NCBI RefSeq assembly: GCF_045679555.1 | Contig: NC_092093.1 | Span: 62,636,365-62,700,364, forward strand | DNA: 64,000 nt | Direction of reading: 5' to 3' | Source: Salvelinus alpinus | Lineage: Eukaryota > Chordata > Actinopteri > Salmoniformes > Salmonidae | Shown here: positions 1 through 10,639 of the stretch, piece by piece | Layout: each line of letters opens with the position of its first letter | Position numbering within the stretch: position 1 is the stretch's first letter | The notes under the pieces: model-generated | Seen by the model: the letters and a program-made list of their open reading frames with translations, nothing else | The model's database searches: none | Told to the model about the DNA's origin: nothing | Made by a program: the position numbers and the translations under genes

Positions 1-334
1 GAGCAGTTCAATTTCCCAAAAGTCAGAGTAGTGATCAACGATGAGAAAATAGTCCTTTTGTCTGAGGCTGATTAAGTCGTGCGACATCATCAGTTCGTGC
101 GACATCATGGTTTCCTTTTGCTGTTCATGAGCGTACTCGTTGCATGTGGTACAGCTTCTGACAGTCTTTCATTTCTGCTTGCATGTTTGGCCAGTATAAT
201 GTTTTGAGTGACTGGCGGTAGCATGCGTCACCTCCAACGTGACTGGAGTGTATGAGCGTAAGCATCTCTGGACGTAGTGATTTGGGGATAATGACCTTCT
301 GACCTCTGAACAAGATGCCATTTTGCACACTCAT
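1..334 (-). pseudogene. Ty3/gypsy integrase: zinc-binding domain and start of catalytic core
   Basis: Minus-strand translation of 125-334 gives an integrase H2C2 zinc-binding region: an HSSHVGGDAC stretch, then a TLYWPNM motif, then the second cysteine pair region (KDCQKLYHM, where the last cysteine looks altered). A separate frame below 100 reads LIVDHYSDFWEIELL, the first-aspartate segment of the rve catalytic core typical of Ty3/gypsy integrases. The element runs off the left edge of the window, so the rest of the core and the 3' LTR are not visible. The two pieces are in different frames, so this is a broken copy. It follows the RNase H region in the normal order for gypsy pol (protease, RT, RNase H, integrase). 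Confidence 0.75.
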
Positions 335-641
335 CTATTCTCGAAAGATCCAGTATTCTCTCACTGTGAGAGGTGTCTCCTCTTCCAGGTACGGCCAACC
401 TGTGAGAACCATGGACTTCAGCGACTGTAAGGTGTTTGTCCAGCCCTGATCTGGGTTAGGCGGTGATCTGTGATGTGCAAGTAGTCTTCCTGATTGATCT
501 GTTGAACCTTTTGTTGTTCCTGCTGTAGCGAACAGATGTCATGTCACTGACAGGCAATGCCTCTGCCTGTACATTGTGCTGTTGCCCTGCTCAGTATGTC
601 GCTGATGTACAGTACATCTCTGGTCCCAGCTTGTAGATGAC
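335..641 (-). pseudogene. Decayed linker between gypsy RNase H and integrase
   Basis: This stretch lies between the recognisable RNase H and integrase pieces of the same element, so by position it is the tether and the start of the integrase N-terminus. No frame stays open across it and I see no separate gene or repeat. It is assigned by context only. Confidence 0.45.
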
Positions 642-1238
642 CTACAGGCTATAGTTTTGCAGAGTCAGGAGCATGCCTTGAAGCCTCTTGGGCACGTTGA
701 GGAGAGGTTTACTGAATATGGCAATGAGTGGTTTGTGGTCAGTTTCAGCGGTGAACAGCTCTTGGCCATATAAGTAGTGATAGAAGACGATGCTGATGCA
801 CTCTTTCTCAATTTGTGCATAGTTTTGTTTGGTGGGGGTGAGCGCTCTCGAGTCAAACACAATGGGCTGGCCTTCCTGAATAAGGCAGCATCCAAGTTCA
901 CTTTGGCTGGAGTCACTCTGGATTGTGACAGGTTTCGTAACATTGTAGTAACGCAACACTGGCATGGATGAAGCCAGAGATTTCATCTCCTGCACTGCGG
1001 CCTTGTGCTTGAATAGCCAGTGCCATGGTGTGTCTTTGTACAACAGCCGGTGCAGAGGCTCACAGACTGCTGATAGGTGTGGCATGAACTTTGCAAGATA
1101 GTTTGCAAAGCCGATGAAACGCTGCACTCCTTTTGCATCAGACGGGTTTGGCATGTCGAGGATCGCTTTGACTTTGTCTAGGTCCGGCTTCAGGCTTTTG
1201 GCTGAGAGAATGTGGCCATGGAAGTGGACGTCTTTCAC
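642..1238 (-). pseudogene. Ty3/gypsy RT thumb and RNase H
   Basis: A 198-residue open stretch. Residues about 35-70 carry the gypsy RT C-terminal signature (RFIGFANYLAKFMPHLS, then EPLHRLL). Residues about 105-185 form an RNase H-type domain: VTIQSDSSQSELGCCLIQ (first acidic residue), SRALTPTKQNYAQIEKE (catalytic glutamate segment) and TAETDHKPL (third acidic segment). These motifs and their order are diagnostic for Ty3/gypsy pol. It continues the RT frame that ends at about 1240, after frame disruption. It belongs to the same broken element as the protease upstream and the integrase downstream. Confidence 0.85.
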
Positions 1239-1842
1239 CTTGAACTGCAGCTTCTTCAGGCCAAGACGAAGCTTAACTGATCGGCATCACTCCATCAGTG
1301 CCAGGAGCTTCACATCGTGGTCGCGTTCTGCTTCTTCGTCTGTGTCCCCACAGCCTACGATCAGGACATCATCGGCGATGGGTTCAATGCCCAGCCAGTA
1401 ACTCGTGCTGCTTGCGTTGGTATACCAATGCGCCACGGAGACACCAAACGGGAGCTTGAGTCAGCGTTACCGTCCTCAGGGGGTCCAGAAGGTAATCATG
1501 AAGCTGCTTTCTTCATCCAGCTTACATTGCAGGAATGCATCTTGGGCGTCCACCAAGGTGAAAATCCTGGCCTTGGGAAGCTTGTAGAGGACATCCTCCA
1601 GTGTCGGCATGATGTAGTGGGAGCGTTTCAGTGCTTGGATCAGATGTTTTGGGTCGATGCAGACTCTCAGCTTCTCTGGCTTTTTCACTATGACCATATT
1701 GCTGATCCAGTCAGTTGGTTCAGTCACAGATGTCATGTGGCCATCGGCCTCATACTTGTCCATCACAGCCATTTTCATTGCGAGGAGCACACTGGACTGG
1801 AGTGATGCTCTCATCCAATTCAAAGTGTACCTCCCCAGGTAC
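1239..1842 (-). pseudogene. Ty3/gypsy reverse transcriptase, fingers and palm
   Basis: The minus strand encodes the RT N-terminal half: WISNMVIVKKPEKLRVCIDP, a YIMPTLEDVLYKLPKA segment, then FTLVDAQDAFLQ with the first catalytic aspartate. A second frame lower down (about 1340-1470) gives PFGV-type and IADDVLIVG sequence, so the catalytic aspartate pair of the YxDD box is still present. The two frames are separated near 1476, so at least one frameshift interrupts the domain. This is standard gypsy-type RT. The enzyme would copy element RNA into cDNA in cytoplasmic particles, but this copy cannot encode a continuous protein. Confidence 0.85.
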
Positions 1843-2205
1843 TCATTCAATGGGCACGTTGAATACATTGTCATATCTGCTGAGTAGTTGTACTTTGGAC
1901 AGGGGTCCATGCTGGACATGCTCCACCATGTGCAGGTCATTTGGTACGGTGAACTGCAGCTTGTGTTTATGTCCCCGACTAACACTTTCGGTCTCAAAGA
2001 TGCCCATAGAGCTCATTAGCTCTCCTGAGTACAGCTTTAGTCTAGTATCGCTGGGCAAGAGACGGGTGTCAGGTGCCAGATATATTTTGTCTTTGTAGCT
2101 CATTACATTGTACGTAGCACCGGAATCCAGTTGACATTGTTGCAGCTTGTTGTGTAATCGTAGTGTCACAAACCATTTCTTACCTCTTGAGTGTACAGCC
2201 ATCAC
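1843..2205 (-). pseudogene. Ty3/gypsy aspartic protease region
   Basis: A 120-residue open stretch whose N-terminal part reads LRLHNKLQQCQLDSGATYNVMS. The LDSGA segment is the active-site motif of retropepsin-type proteases, and the IKLYSGE-like region that follows is the usual flap and linker area. It lies immediately 5' of RT in element order and ends in sequence that overlaps the RT frame. The junction with the inserted endogenous retrovirus is only about 50 bp away (2257), so the element was cut between the Gag zinc knuckle and the protease. Confidence 0.8.
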
Positions 2206-2256
2206 TCACCCTTCTTTTGAGATATACTTTTGTAAAGTGATTATTAGTTCCACAAG

Positions 2257-2758
2257 TGTTGATAATTCGTTTTACTTGAGACAGGAGACCAAGTGGAGAC
2301 ATAGGACGAGGTGGATAATTGTATAATAAGGCCGTTTTATTCAAGTGTAAAGATATTAGGCAAAGCGTGCAGCACGGCTCTTTCTGTCTGATTTGTATGA
2401 AATCGTCCGGAAGAGAGAGCGCTCTACACAGTACACACAGATTATATAGACAACTAGCAAAGTAGGTTGATCTGAAGTCTGGCCTTCCGATTGGTCGATC
2501 TGGGTCGTGGGTAATCCTGTTCGGCCTGATGTCGACGTTCCATTGGTTCCTGAGATTGTTCGTTGTCTGGAGCTCCAACCCTGAGTTGTGAGTGTCTGAG
2601 TGATTGTCATGGGGGAGGGAAGTTGTGGGTGTCGTGCATGTGTCCAATGAGTCCAGCATATGTCCAATAGAAAGAGGGAGTGTGTATATTGTGTCAACCA
2701 TAGCTAAAGTTGAGAAGTTGTTAAAACAAGTTACCAATATCTAATACAATTCCTTACA
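2257..2758 (-). repeat. 3' LTR of the ERV
   Basis: The LTR is 502 bp and runs from TGTTGATAATTC to CCTTACA on the plus strand, so it is TGTAAGG...CAACA in element sense. In element sense it has a TATATAA box (plus 2442-2448) and an AATAAA poly-A signal (plus 2336-2341) about 100 bp downstream, which defines U3, R and U5. All 498 bases that can be compared with the other LTR (11428-11925) look identical, with a constant offset of 9171. Confidence 0.93.
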
Positions 2759-2761
2759 AAA

Positions 2762-2890
2762 CCCCCTCTTCACGTCTCACAAGAGACGTGACATAAAAGT
2801 AAAAAACAAAAACTATGGGATGAAATTTATCAGAGGACAAATTTTGTAATTCCCCCTCTTCACGTCTCACAAGAGACGTGACATAAAAGT
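2762..2890 (-). promoter_or_regulatory. Duplicated polypurine tract plus hairpin upstream of the 3' LTR
   Basis: A 39-nt block occurs twice without a mismatch, at 2762-2800 and 2852-2890 (period 90). Each copy begins with CCCCCTCTT, which in element sense is an AAGAGGGGG polypurine tract, and continues into an 8-bp inverted repeat CACGTCTC-ACAA-GAGACGTG. The first copy touches the 3' LTR, where the plus-strand primer is expected. The second copy lies just after the env stop codon (2894). Confidence 0.7.
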
Positions 2891-2893
2891 TTC

Positions 2894-3545
2894 TTAGTCC
2901 TCAAATAGATAGACAGGTCCAGCTTCCCCATCATCAAGCAATGGGAACATTTGGGCCCTTTCCTGATTAGGGTCTATGGCAGCAGTGATAACACGGCTAG
3001 CAAGCGTCCGCGCACATGGAATGCAACAGCATCCACAAAGTACAAGAATGCCTGCAAAAACGGAAATAGATACTAGGATAGAGGAAACCAACGTCTTATA
3101 TTTACCAAAAGCATCCATCCATGAGTCCCACATAGAAGTGTCCACTCCAGAATGCTGTTTCATCTTACCATTAAGGGTACGAAGTCCCTCCAATGCTACA
3201 GTCAGACTCCCATCCGTAGCCGTGTTGTTGGGAATGAAAGTACAACACTGTTCACCAAACATAGTACAGACCCCCCCCCGTTCTGCCAATAACATATCCA
3301 CCGCGATTCTATTTTGAAATGCCATCAGGGATGTGGCTGCCAATTGTCCATGGACCGCCTCAAAGCCTTGTTGATTCCAATTGCCCAGTTTCTGGACATT
3401 AAAATGAATGTAGTTAATTCTGTCCACATTTTTACTAACTGTTCACCACCAACAGACAGAAGATTCAAACCCAGCTGTCACTTGGTCCACCAGTTTATAT
3501 TCATCTGGCACCCCCTAGGGACACCAATAGCATCAATGTAAGTTG
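2894..3545 (-). pseudogene. env: ERV env transmembrane module A (3'-proximal)
   Basis: The open 177-residue stretch (2894-3427) is the C-terminal part of a retroviral transmembrane subunit. Residues about 30-52 form the conserved region before the disulfide motif, C54 and C61-C62 form CX6CC (the covalently linked SU-TM type of gamma-like Env), and residues about 112-138 are a hydrophobic membrane anchor followed by a Cys-rich juxtamembrane segment and a short cytoplasmic tail. The upstream part (to about 3545, with a GVPRG-like segment) is in another frame, so the module is broken. In a live virus this subunit drives membrane fusion. It is one of two such modules in this provirus. Confidence 0.8.
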
Positions 3546-3875
3546 AGTCGTAAATGAGCAAGGACCAAAAAGGAGACCACTCCAATAACTACACCTGGAG
3601 TGGCCAACCACACATTAGTAAACCAAAAAAAACGAGAATATGTTAAACCCTCAGGCCCATCCCTCTATACAACCTGTACCAGGTGGGCTCGTCGCCACCC
3701 GGGAACTTCAAACCTTCACAACAGGGAGGACAAACATCACTTTTTATTCATTCAACAACATCAACTACAGCAAACCAAGGGTCCTCCTCTGTCAGCCTAC
3801 TCTCCTGCGGAAGCTTGTTTTCGTATCAGCCTCTCCAACTGGAGCATCAAGCAACGGCATCTTACCAGAGGCCCC
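3546..3875 (-). other. Spacer between the two env modules
   Basis: About 330 bp without an open frame. Its module-B end (near 3790-3875) still encodes a short tail with a PLLDA segment similar to the PLLDD segment of module A's cytoplasmic tail, after a stop codon. The remainder shows no recognised domain. Confidence 0.5.
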
Positions 3876-5180
3876 TTACACATCTGTAACAAACTTCTTC
3901 AAACAAGGTATGATACAGGCAATACAGAAATGAAAAACAACAACTATTGTCAGAAATCCAGTAATCATCATTGCAGTGTACTTACCAAAACAACCACCCA
4001 GCCAGGGGAACAGTCCACTCTCCTCCACACCTGCAAAACCCTTCATCTCCACTGATAACCTTGCCAACCCACTCAGAGCTTTTGAAATGCTCCCATCCGG
4101 ACTAGTATTGTTAGGAACAAACGTGCAACACTGTTCTACAATCTTTTTACATACACCTCCCTGGTTGGCCAGACTTATGTCTAGTGTTAGTCTATTGTGT
4201 CTACTGGTTTGAGAGGTAGCATCCAATTGTTCAGCCATCCCTGTAAGTCCTTTGTGGGTGTGTTTAACAAATCATCATTAATTATAGTAGATATAATTGA
4301 TCCAGACCTTTTGTTTTAGCATCAACAATAGCTGGGCCAATGATGGGCATCAGATGCCACAGGCCATCATTCCTGTTTAATGTCTGGAATTCGTGGGGGA
4401 CCCCTATTGGGACCCCCAACAGGTTGGTGTGCATGTTATCTGTACCCTCGGACCAAGGAGCGTCACGTTTCTGCCGTCTCCTGGGTTGGTACCGAGTCTC
4501 TGTGTCATGTGCAGCTCCCAGAAGTTGATTAGCTATAACCTCAATAATAGGCAATGGTGGTATCAGACTGGCCAAAACACATGAGCAACGACAATTTCCT
4601 TTCAAAATGGGGTCAACCGCCTGGCAGGTCCACACATCCACCATACATCAGCAACACCTCTAGTTAATAGTGGCATTAGTGATGCAGTTTGTAGTAGGGA
4701 GCCTCCCATAGTCCACACCCCTACCTGTACCAGTGATACAGCTGTAACATCCTCCATATGCCTTAACTCCCCACGGTACCTTCTGGGGAGGTACTTCTGG
4801 GAACACAAGACTCAGAGTTTTACACCGGGTTGAATTTGGCTTGAACTTTCCAATATGCACATCCAACCTTCCCCATTACTTAGGACAAATGGGTGAGCAG
4901 CCAGAATAGGTCTGGCTTGTCCACATACGACACAGTCCTTTCTATTTATTGTTTTGTAGGCCAACCACATATTCTCCCTTTCCTCATATTCAGTTTAAGT
5001 CCCCAATTGGTCACTATCTGAGATGTCTTTTATATTTATTATCTGTACCAGATTGGAGAGCTTAGGTGATGGCGTGGGACTTGGTCTTGAAGTGGTGGAG
5101 GAGACCGGCTGAACCTGGTCTGTTGGAACTGGTGGTGGTTCTGGCAACACTGCGATGGTAACATCCCCATCGTATCCTAA
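3876..5180 (-). pseudogene. env: ERV env module B: SU C-terminus and second TM
   Basis: This is a second env fragment in element order before module A. At about 5060-5170 it encodes a Pro/Ser/Thr-rich hinge. At about 4923-4934 is a CVVC motif of the SU CXXC type, which pairs functionally with CX6CC in gamma-like Env. At about 4465-4482 is a basic RRRQKR stretch of the furin-site type that separates SU from TM. At 3876-4238 is a TM end with CX6CC (C30, C37-C38 of the open stretch), a hydrophobic anchor and a short tail. Several frame changes (near 4866, 4644 and 4280) make it non-functional. It is clearly homologous to module A, but the two differ at roughly half of aligned positions by eye. 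Confidence 0.75.
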
Positions 5181-7238
5181 TCAGACAGCTCAGGACTACA
5201 AGCAGTCCTGTAAAACCCCACCCTCTCCCAAAGAACACATCATCAGCCAGAGGTCAAACAACACTTTCACTTCTATGAACGTACACAGTGAGGAAAGGTC
5301 GGGGTCAGGGAATTTTCATTAAGGAGTTGACCCCCGAGCTTTATTAGCAACAGTTCTTCTCCTTAACTCTGTGATCATTCGGCAGTGTCAGTGTGTCTCA
5401 CCCTCCAAGTGCGATATGCCCCCAGGTCGAGTGAATCACCTTCTCCTTTAATTCACCTGCAACGCATAAAATCCTGGACATACAGATTTGGTTAACCACC
5501 AGTTTCTCATTTGTTTTATCTGATTATATATTTAACTTCTATACCTATTTGTTAGCTATAATTTTGAATTTTACATTAGTTTATTTTCCAATAGGCCCCA
5601 TCCTATCCTAGACCACAATGTACCCCTCCCCCGTTTGATACCTGGCTCTGGCCAGGTATCAACCTTACCTACTCTAAATAATGACTTAGTACATTATAAT
5701 ATGGAAACGCCCCATTCATTCGCCGCATATCCAATTCTCCCTTGGGCGTACATTCATATCTATTCTTTTCCAATTCTCTGTCAAGTGACTTATCTACTTT
5801 AAAATGTATCTGTGCTGCTTATATATGTTAAACCCTTTCTCTCCTTTCTTATTTCACAGCCTACCTTGCTCATTTCCTGGTCCACCCTCCCCACTCTACT
5901 CTCAAACCTTCAAGGTCTCAACAGTGCGGGGTAGACCCATCTGTCTGCCTTTTTCTAATAATAGTCAATAACAACTATGTGTTCTTTTGCAATATTAACT
6001 AAGTGTCTCACTGTTTTGACTTTATCTATCCCAAATGGATTTAAAATAACAACATGTCTTATAGTGTAAATCTCTAAAGTCCTTTCATAACCTTAATAAA
6101 CCTATCTCTATCTTCTAATGGCCAAAACAAATGCTAACTTATGGTCAAGAGTTATAAACTAGTATCCCAAATGACACAAATTCATTATTCCCACTACATT
6201 CTCCCGTGAGTGATCAAGTCACCGGAAAATGCAATGAAAATAGGTCAAAAAGGTTACACCTACATTCGTGTTCCATACCATATCTAGGCATACCAAAAGA
6301 ACCCTTTATCTTCTCAAAGTCCCTTGCCTAAATAAAACTCAGAAAGTAAAACTCCTATTCCAATATGAGTGTATTCTTTTAAGATATCTTGTCTCTGGGA
6401 ACACGGAAAACCCCTTAACCCAAACGTTTACCACAAAAACAAAACCTAATAATTATGATAAGACCCTTAAATCATTCGTTCTAAATTTCCCCGATGTTTC
6501 ATGTAACACAACTGTGATAAACGTGTACTGTCCCTTTAAAAACTCCCTGCCAGCACCAGGTTGCGAGTCGTTCATTGTTCCCCATAATGAAAACAGATCA
6601 CGTTTAGAATACGTTTACTTATTGTTCGAATTCTCTGGTGTTACCTAAACAAAAACCAATAACTTTCAACAACTTTTGAAAAGTATCTCAAAGCTATAAT
6701 GTACACATTTTCCCTCTAAATGACACAACCAATTTTCTCTAGCATAATTTAATACGGCCACACCCGGTGGGGAAAGTACACATTCTATCCCGTTCCTCCT
6801 ATAATACTCAATGCTAAATTCAAAGTTGTGGTTAAATATATGGATTTGCCAATCATTATCAAATGTTAAATATACAGGTTTAGTACTTTTATCAAATAGA
6901 TTAGTATAGTTCAAATAAAGATATGCGTTTACTAGCGCTCAACCTGTGTTCAGAACGCAGCAACTAGCCAATATAATACCAAAAATGACTGTCTTATTCC
7001 TGCCTCTAGGCAAAACATCTAGTTACCCCAACTAAGTTTGGCAGCAAAACTATCGTATAAGTAAAATCGACTTCTCAACTTTCTCCATTCCAAAGTGTAA
7101 ACCTACCATATACTTCGCTAAATTTATATCGCATGTCACCCAATCCATAACAATAATATCATTAGTCTGTAAATTTAACCTGAATAAGTTATTAAACGTA
7201 TTCTCTCTACTCCGAATTGGTTTTAAGTTTTTTCTCTG
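5181..7238 (-). other. Degenerate ERV region expected to hold env SU
   Basis: By position this should be the body of the surface subunit. The DNA is AT-rich and has stops in all minus frames. The longest open piece (6666-6914, 82 residues, with several cysteines and aromatic residues) could be an SU remnant, but I cannot match it to a named domain. I see no host gene, RNA gene or clear repeat. Confidence 0.4.
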
Positions 7239-7493
7239 TCACCAGCACTCAAACAGGCTCCTGGGAGACCGTTGAGTGCTGCAATACTGCCATCTTCTGT
7301 CCATTCTCTGTATAGCTCTCCGCCCCCAAACTATTCTAAGAGTTATGAGTGTGTGGAGGAATATCACAAATAAGGGGCCAGATATCCCTAGTCTTGCCCA
7401 GGGAGGGAGAAATGTCCCTCTAAATGGGCGAGGTTCCTTTTTCAGGGGAGGCGGAGTTTGATGCCGCATCCCCTGAGTCAGGAATGTCTTCAT
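7239..7493 (-). pseudogene. Possible env leader/signal peptide overlapping the pol end
   Basis: An 84-residue open stretch that begins in a frame overlapping the integrase C-terminus, as env start codons commonly do in gamma-like retroviruses. Residues about 35-53 (SGPLFVIFLHTLITL) are hydrophobic and preceded by basic and proline residues, like a long retroviral signal peptide. It ends at a stop near 7239. This reading is inferred from position and hydrophobicity only. Confidence 0.4.
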
Positions 7494-8371
7494 TTGGAAT
7501 CGGATTCAAGCTGTTTAAATCAGCTCTGACTTCTGTCAGTGTTCTAGAAGGGATTGGGGCTGGAGTGCAATGTGTGAGGTGGTGCCAAGGTGCGCCTGAT
7601 TTACCTTTGACCTGGACTGAGTGTGAAGTAACCTCCCTCACTTCGTACTGTCCAGTCCACCTGGGTTCTAGCCACTTTCTCTTGTGGACTTTTAACCCCA
7701 CCCAGTCACCAATTTTTTACCTTCAGTGATGGCGGATCTTCTGTCAGCTTCCCCATTTGGACCTTGTGAATCTGTGTGGAGAGAGCTGCAGAAAGTTCCG
7801 TCAATTATCAGACATTACAATTTGTTATACATCAAGGGCGGGCATATGACCTCCCTCCCTTGGTGAACCCAGCATGACTCCTCCAGCCATTGTCTCATGA
7901 GGAGAGAGATGGGTGCCTGCACCTGGAGAGGCTATCATGGCCAGCAACGCCAGGGGCAGGACTTTAACCCAAATCAACTTCAAACCTGCACATACATTTG
8001 ATTGGCGCGTTCCACGAGACTTATGAGATTGTGGCCTGTACACTAACCCCATCATTAAACAACATCCATTAATCAGTTGACATTTACACATCCGACCCTA
8101 TTGGTACATGGAGCGTTTGTCATTAAACAATACACATGAGTTCGGTTTGCAGCCACTTCCTTTCAGCGCTGAACGTGAATTCTTTGCTCATCAGATATGC
8201 TGCAACCCCATGGTGGGTGTGGATTTCCAATGGATGGCACATTATCATGTGGGCTGTTTTTCCAATAGCTTTTGCCACTGCAGCCACATACCTGGAGCAT
8301 GTGGTTTGCCCTTCTTCAATGTGGTCCAGTTTGGAGGAGTGATACCTCAACACTCTACTCTCCCCCTCTAG
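7420..8371 (-). pseudogene. pol: ERV pol remnants: RT connection, integrase core end, integrase C-terminus
   Basis: Three pieces lie in pol order. At 8123-8353 a 76-residue stretch matches the connection region between RT and RNase H of gamma-like retroviruses (YHSSKLDHIEEGQTTCSRYV and following). At 7825-8010 a stretch with WVKVLPLALLAMIASPGAGT and LSPHE is the end of the integrase core. At 7420-7701 a stretch with KWLEPRWTGQYEVREVT and HHLTHCTPAP is the integrase C-terminal domain. Protease, most of RT, RNase H and the integrase N-terminal half are missing, so the enzyme functions would have to come from elsewhere. Confidence 0.75.
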
Positions 8372-8577
8372 GTTCTGGAAAAGGATGGATGATGTAAATC
8401 CTTCCTTTTCAGAAACATCCAGATGGAACTTGTTTTTTTTTAGTCAGGTGCTGTTAGGGCTACTGCCACTTAGAGATCTGTTTTCAAGAGTGCAAAAGCC
8501 TTTGATGCTTCAGTAGTCCAGGACAATGATGAGTGTAGGTTAGTGGTGAGCAGCTTCAGGGCCATGGGGCATATTCG
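8372..8577 (-). other. Deletion junction between gag and residual pol
   Basis: About 200 bp between the gag stop and the RT connection fragment. In an intact provirus this interval would contain protease and most of RT (more than 1.5 kb). No open frame or recognised motif is visible. Confidence 0.5.
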
Positions 8578-9720
8578 TCAGCCATGCCCTGAAAAGGGGG
8601 AGGTGATTGCTGATTCGGGTCTGGATTGGGGTGATTGTATGCGGGTTGAAGGGCCGCACGTGGTTGATACATCATTGGCCTGACTCCCCCTTGGTCTAGG
8701 GGCGTATCCTCGTCCCCTCTTGGCCAGAAACTGGCTTTGGGCCGGGGTTATTGGGTGCGGACACTGTCGCACCATGTGCCCAGCTTGTTTACAATTATGA
8801 CAGCTTCCATAAGATCCAGAGTACCTCTGGGGCTGTCCCCATGTGGGTGAATAGTTTGATTGTGGTAGTGGGTAGTAGGGTTGTAGTGGTGGTTCCGACG
8901 AAGGGTATGGCTGAAGCGGGTAGGCATACGGCAGTTGGAATGGCTGCTCCTGGGGTGGGTGTATAGTTGGTCCCTGCTGGGTGAAGCTGGGTAGTTGTTG
9001 TTGCTGTATCATTCGGGAAACAGTTTTTTCAATAATTTGTGAGATTTCTTGTTGGTCTTCAGCCACCATCTGTTTCTTGGGTTTCTCTCCTTTCTGGGCC
9101 TCTTTCAATTGTAGTTTCAAAAGTTGTACCTGTAGGGACTGGATTTGTGGTTCAGCCCCTCCCTTATCCTTATTGTATTGGGTGATGTGGTGATGCACAT
9201 GGGAGTTGAACTGAGCCTGGGGAATTGCCATTAACCCCACAGTGCCCCTGAGATGGATTGGGGCCGATGGGGCTGCTGTGGTGGTAGGTGGGGCATCATT
9301 ATTGTTGGGCCTGCCCTCTTTGGTGTCAGTTGGTGCTCCAGTGCCCACCCCCATCGTATCAGGTTTCCTGTAAGGGAGTGCTCTTCTAATTTCTTCAATT
9401 GCCCAAATTCCTATTTTCAGCTCAGCCTCTGCTCTTTCCCTTTGCTTTGTTCCTTCCTTTTTAAATAAGTGACTCTTATTCTTTTCAGCTTCACTTTCTA
9501 TCTTTTCCTTCACTGCTTCCCCTAATTCTTTCTCCATAGTGAGGAGCTGCCCTTTTGATGGGGAGACTCCACTAAGGAAACCGGCTTGCGTCCATTTCAG
9601 CCTCACTTCTTCCCAAATTCTTTTAACGGGTTTGTAATGTAATCTCCCGCCTGCTCTGTCTTTCATTCTCTGATCTAAATATTCGTTGAATTTGTGTTTG
9701 GGGACGATAGTCGTGGTCAT
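8578..9720 (-). CDS. gag: ERV Gag-like protein, open 380-codon frame
   Basis: A full open frame on the minus strand. The protein starts MTTTIVPKHKF with no glycine-2 myristoylation site, has a charged Lys/Glu-rich region at about residues 60-115, Pro/Thr-rich linkers at about 120-160, a Gln-rich helical segment at about 195-245, a Pro/Tyr/Gln-rich stretch at about 250-300, and one CCHC zinc knuckle CHNCKQAGHMVRQC (CX2CX4HX4C, residues 307-320) followed by a basic Arg/Gly tail. Gag packages genomic RNA and builds the particle. At 380 residues it is short for a retroviral Gag, and I cannot see a capsid major homology region, so the capsid part may be deleted. It is the only ERV gene that remains open. 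Confidence 0.78.
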   Translation of the reverse strand: MTTTIVPKHKFNEYLDQRMKDRAGGRLHYKPVKRIWEEVRLKWTQAGFLSGVSPSKGQLLTMEKELGEAVKEKIESEAEKNKSHLFKKEGTKQRERAEAELKIGIWAIEEIRRALPYRKPDTMGVGTGAPTDTKEGRPNNNDAPPTTTAAPSAPIHLRGTVGLMAIPQAQFNSHVHHHITQYNKDKGGAEPQIQSLQVQLLKLQLKEAQKGEKPKKQMVAEDQQEISQIIEKTVSRMIQQQQLPSFTQQGPTIHPPQEQPFQLPYAYPLQPYPSSEPPLQPYYPLPQSNYSPTWGQPQRYSGSYGSCHNCKQAGHMVRQCPHPITPAQSQFLAKRGRGYAPRPRGSQANDVSTTCGPSTRIQSPQSRPESAITSPFSGHG

Positions 9721-9889
9721 TTTGTCGTTAAGCTATGTCTGGGTCTATTATTATCTTTGTATACTTTAGCCCGTCACTGATCGAAACCAGCGATGTATTT
9801 TCTTCCTCTAACCTCCCCCAGTCTCGTGTCCGACTCGCGTGGACAAAGAATTTTATTGCCGTGTATTCGATGAATTATTTTCGTTTTCC

Positions 9890-10440
9890 AACAATATTTC
9901 AGCTTTATCTCTTTGAAACAATATACGAATATATTCACGCGCTCCTGTTATAATTGGAATGACAGTTTTAGGTACTTATAATAAAAAATATTATTGCTTT
10001 TCGCTAATTTAATTAATTAAATACTTTGGCAAAATATTTCAGAAGTTTCCTTTGGGGACAATATACTAGTAATTCAGGCGCTCCTGATATAATTGGAATG
10101 GCAATTATAAGATATATAATTCGAAAGATATTATTTCTATTAACTTTTCCGATTAATTTGAACTTTTTCCGATTAATTAAATACTTTGCCAAAACATTTC
10201 AGAAATTTCCTTTCGGGACATTATATTAGTATATTCAAGCGTTTCTAGAATAAATATTTAATTAATTCTAGGACTCATTTTTCTCAAAAACTAATTAAAA
10301 AACTGAAAACTCAAAAACTAACTTAATTATTTAAATACTTTCCCAAAGTATTTCAAACGTGTCCTTTTAGGACAATATATGGTGTATCCTAGCGTTTCTA
10401 GAATAATTATCAAATTAATTCTAGCCCTTAAGGATTTACC
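9890..10440 (-). repeat. AT-rich tandem repeat block in the ERV leader
   Basis: About four diverged copies of a roughly 140-165-bp unit, recognisable by AAATACTTTGCCAAAA-type and TTTCCTTTNGGGACA-type segments near 9893, 10020, 10170 and 10335. They end in GCG-TTTCTAGAATAA-type or GCGCTCCTGATATAATT-type sequence. The block lies between the PBS and gag, so it is part of the untranslated leader. Confidence 0.65.
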
Positions 10441-10639
10441 AACAGCACCAGAGGGAAAAACCAGGTCAATTTATCAGCAGAAAAATAGCTGCTTCACAGC
10501 AGCTCCCACAATCTGACTCGACGGTCACATAAACACAGCCTCAACCTAGCATATGGCTAAATAGTAGCAATCGGTCTCGTGGAACGTTCAATCACTCACA
10601 TTAATTTGGAGAGTTTCAGGTTTAATACCATTACTCCTA

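Noticed and set aside
2180..2737. 185-codon frame on the minus strand, repeated at 11393-11908
   Set aside because: It lies within the LTRs and crosses U3, R and U5; the duplicate only reflects LTR identity. No domain or codon bias supports a protein.
6268..6648. Plus-strand 126-codon frame in the ERV
   Set aside because: It has no domain and is in antisense orientation within an AT-rich decayed env region; chance frame.
8108..8371. Plus-strand 87-codon frame
   Set aside because: It is antisense to the retroviral RT connection fragment, which has recognisable motifs on the minus strand.
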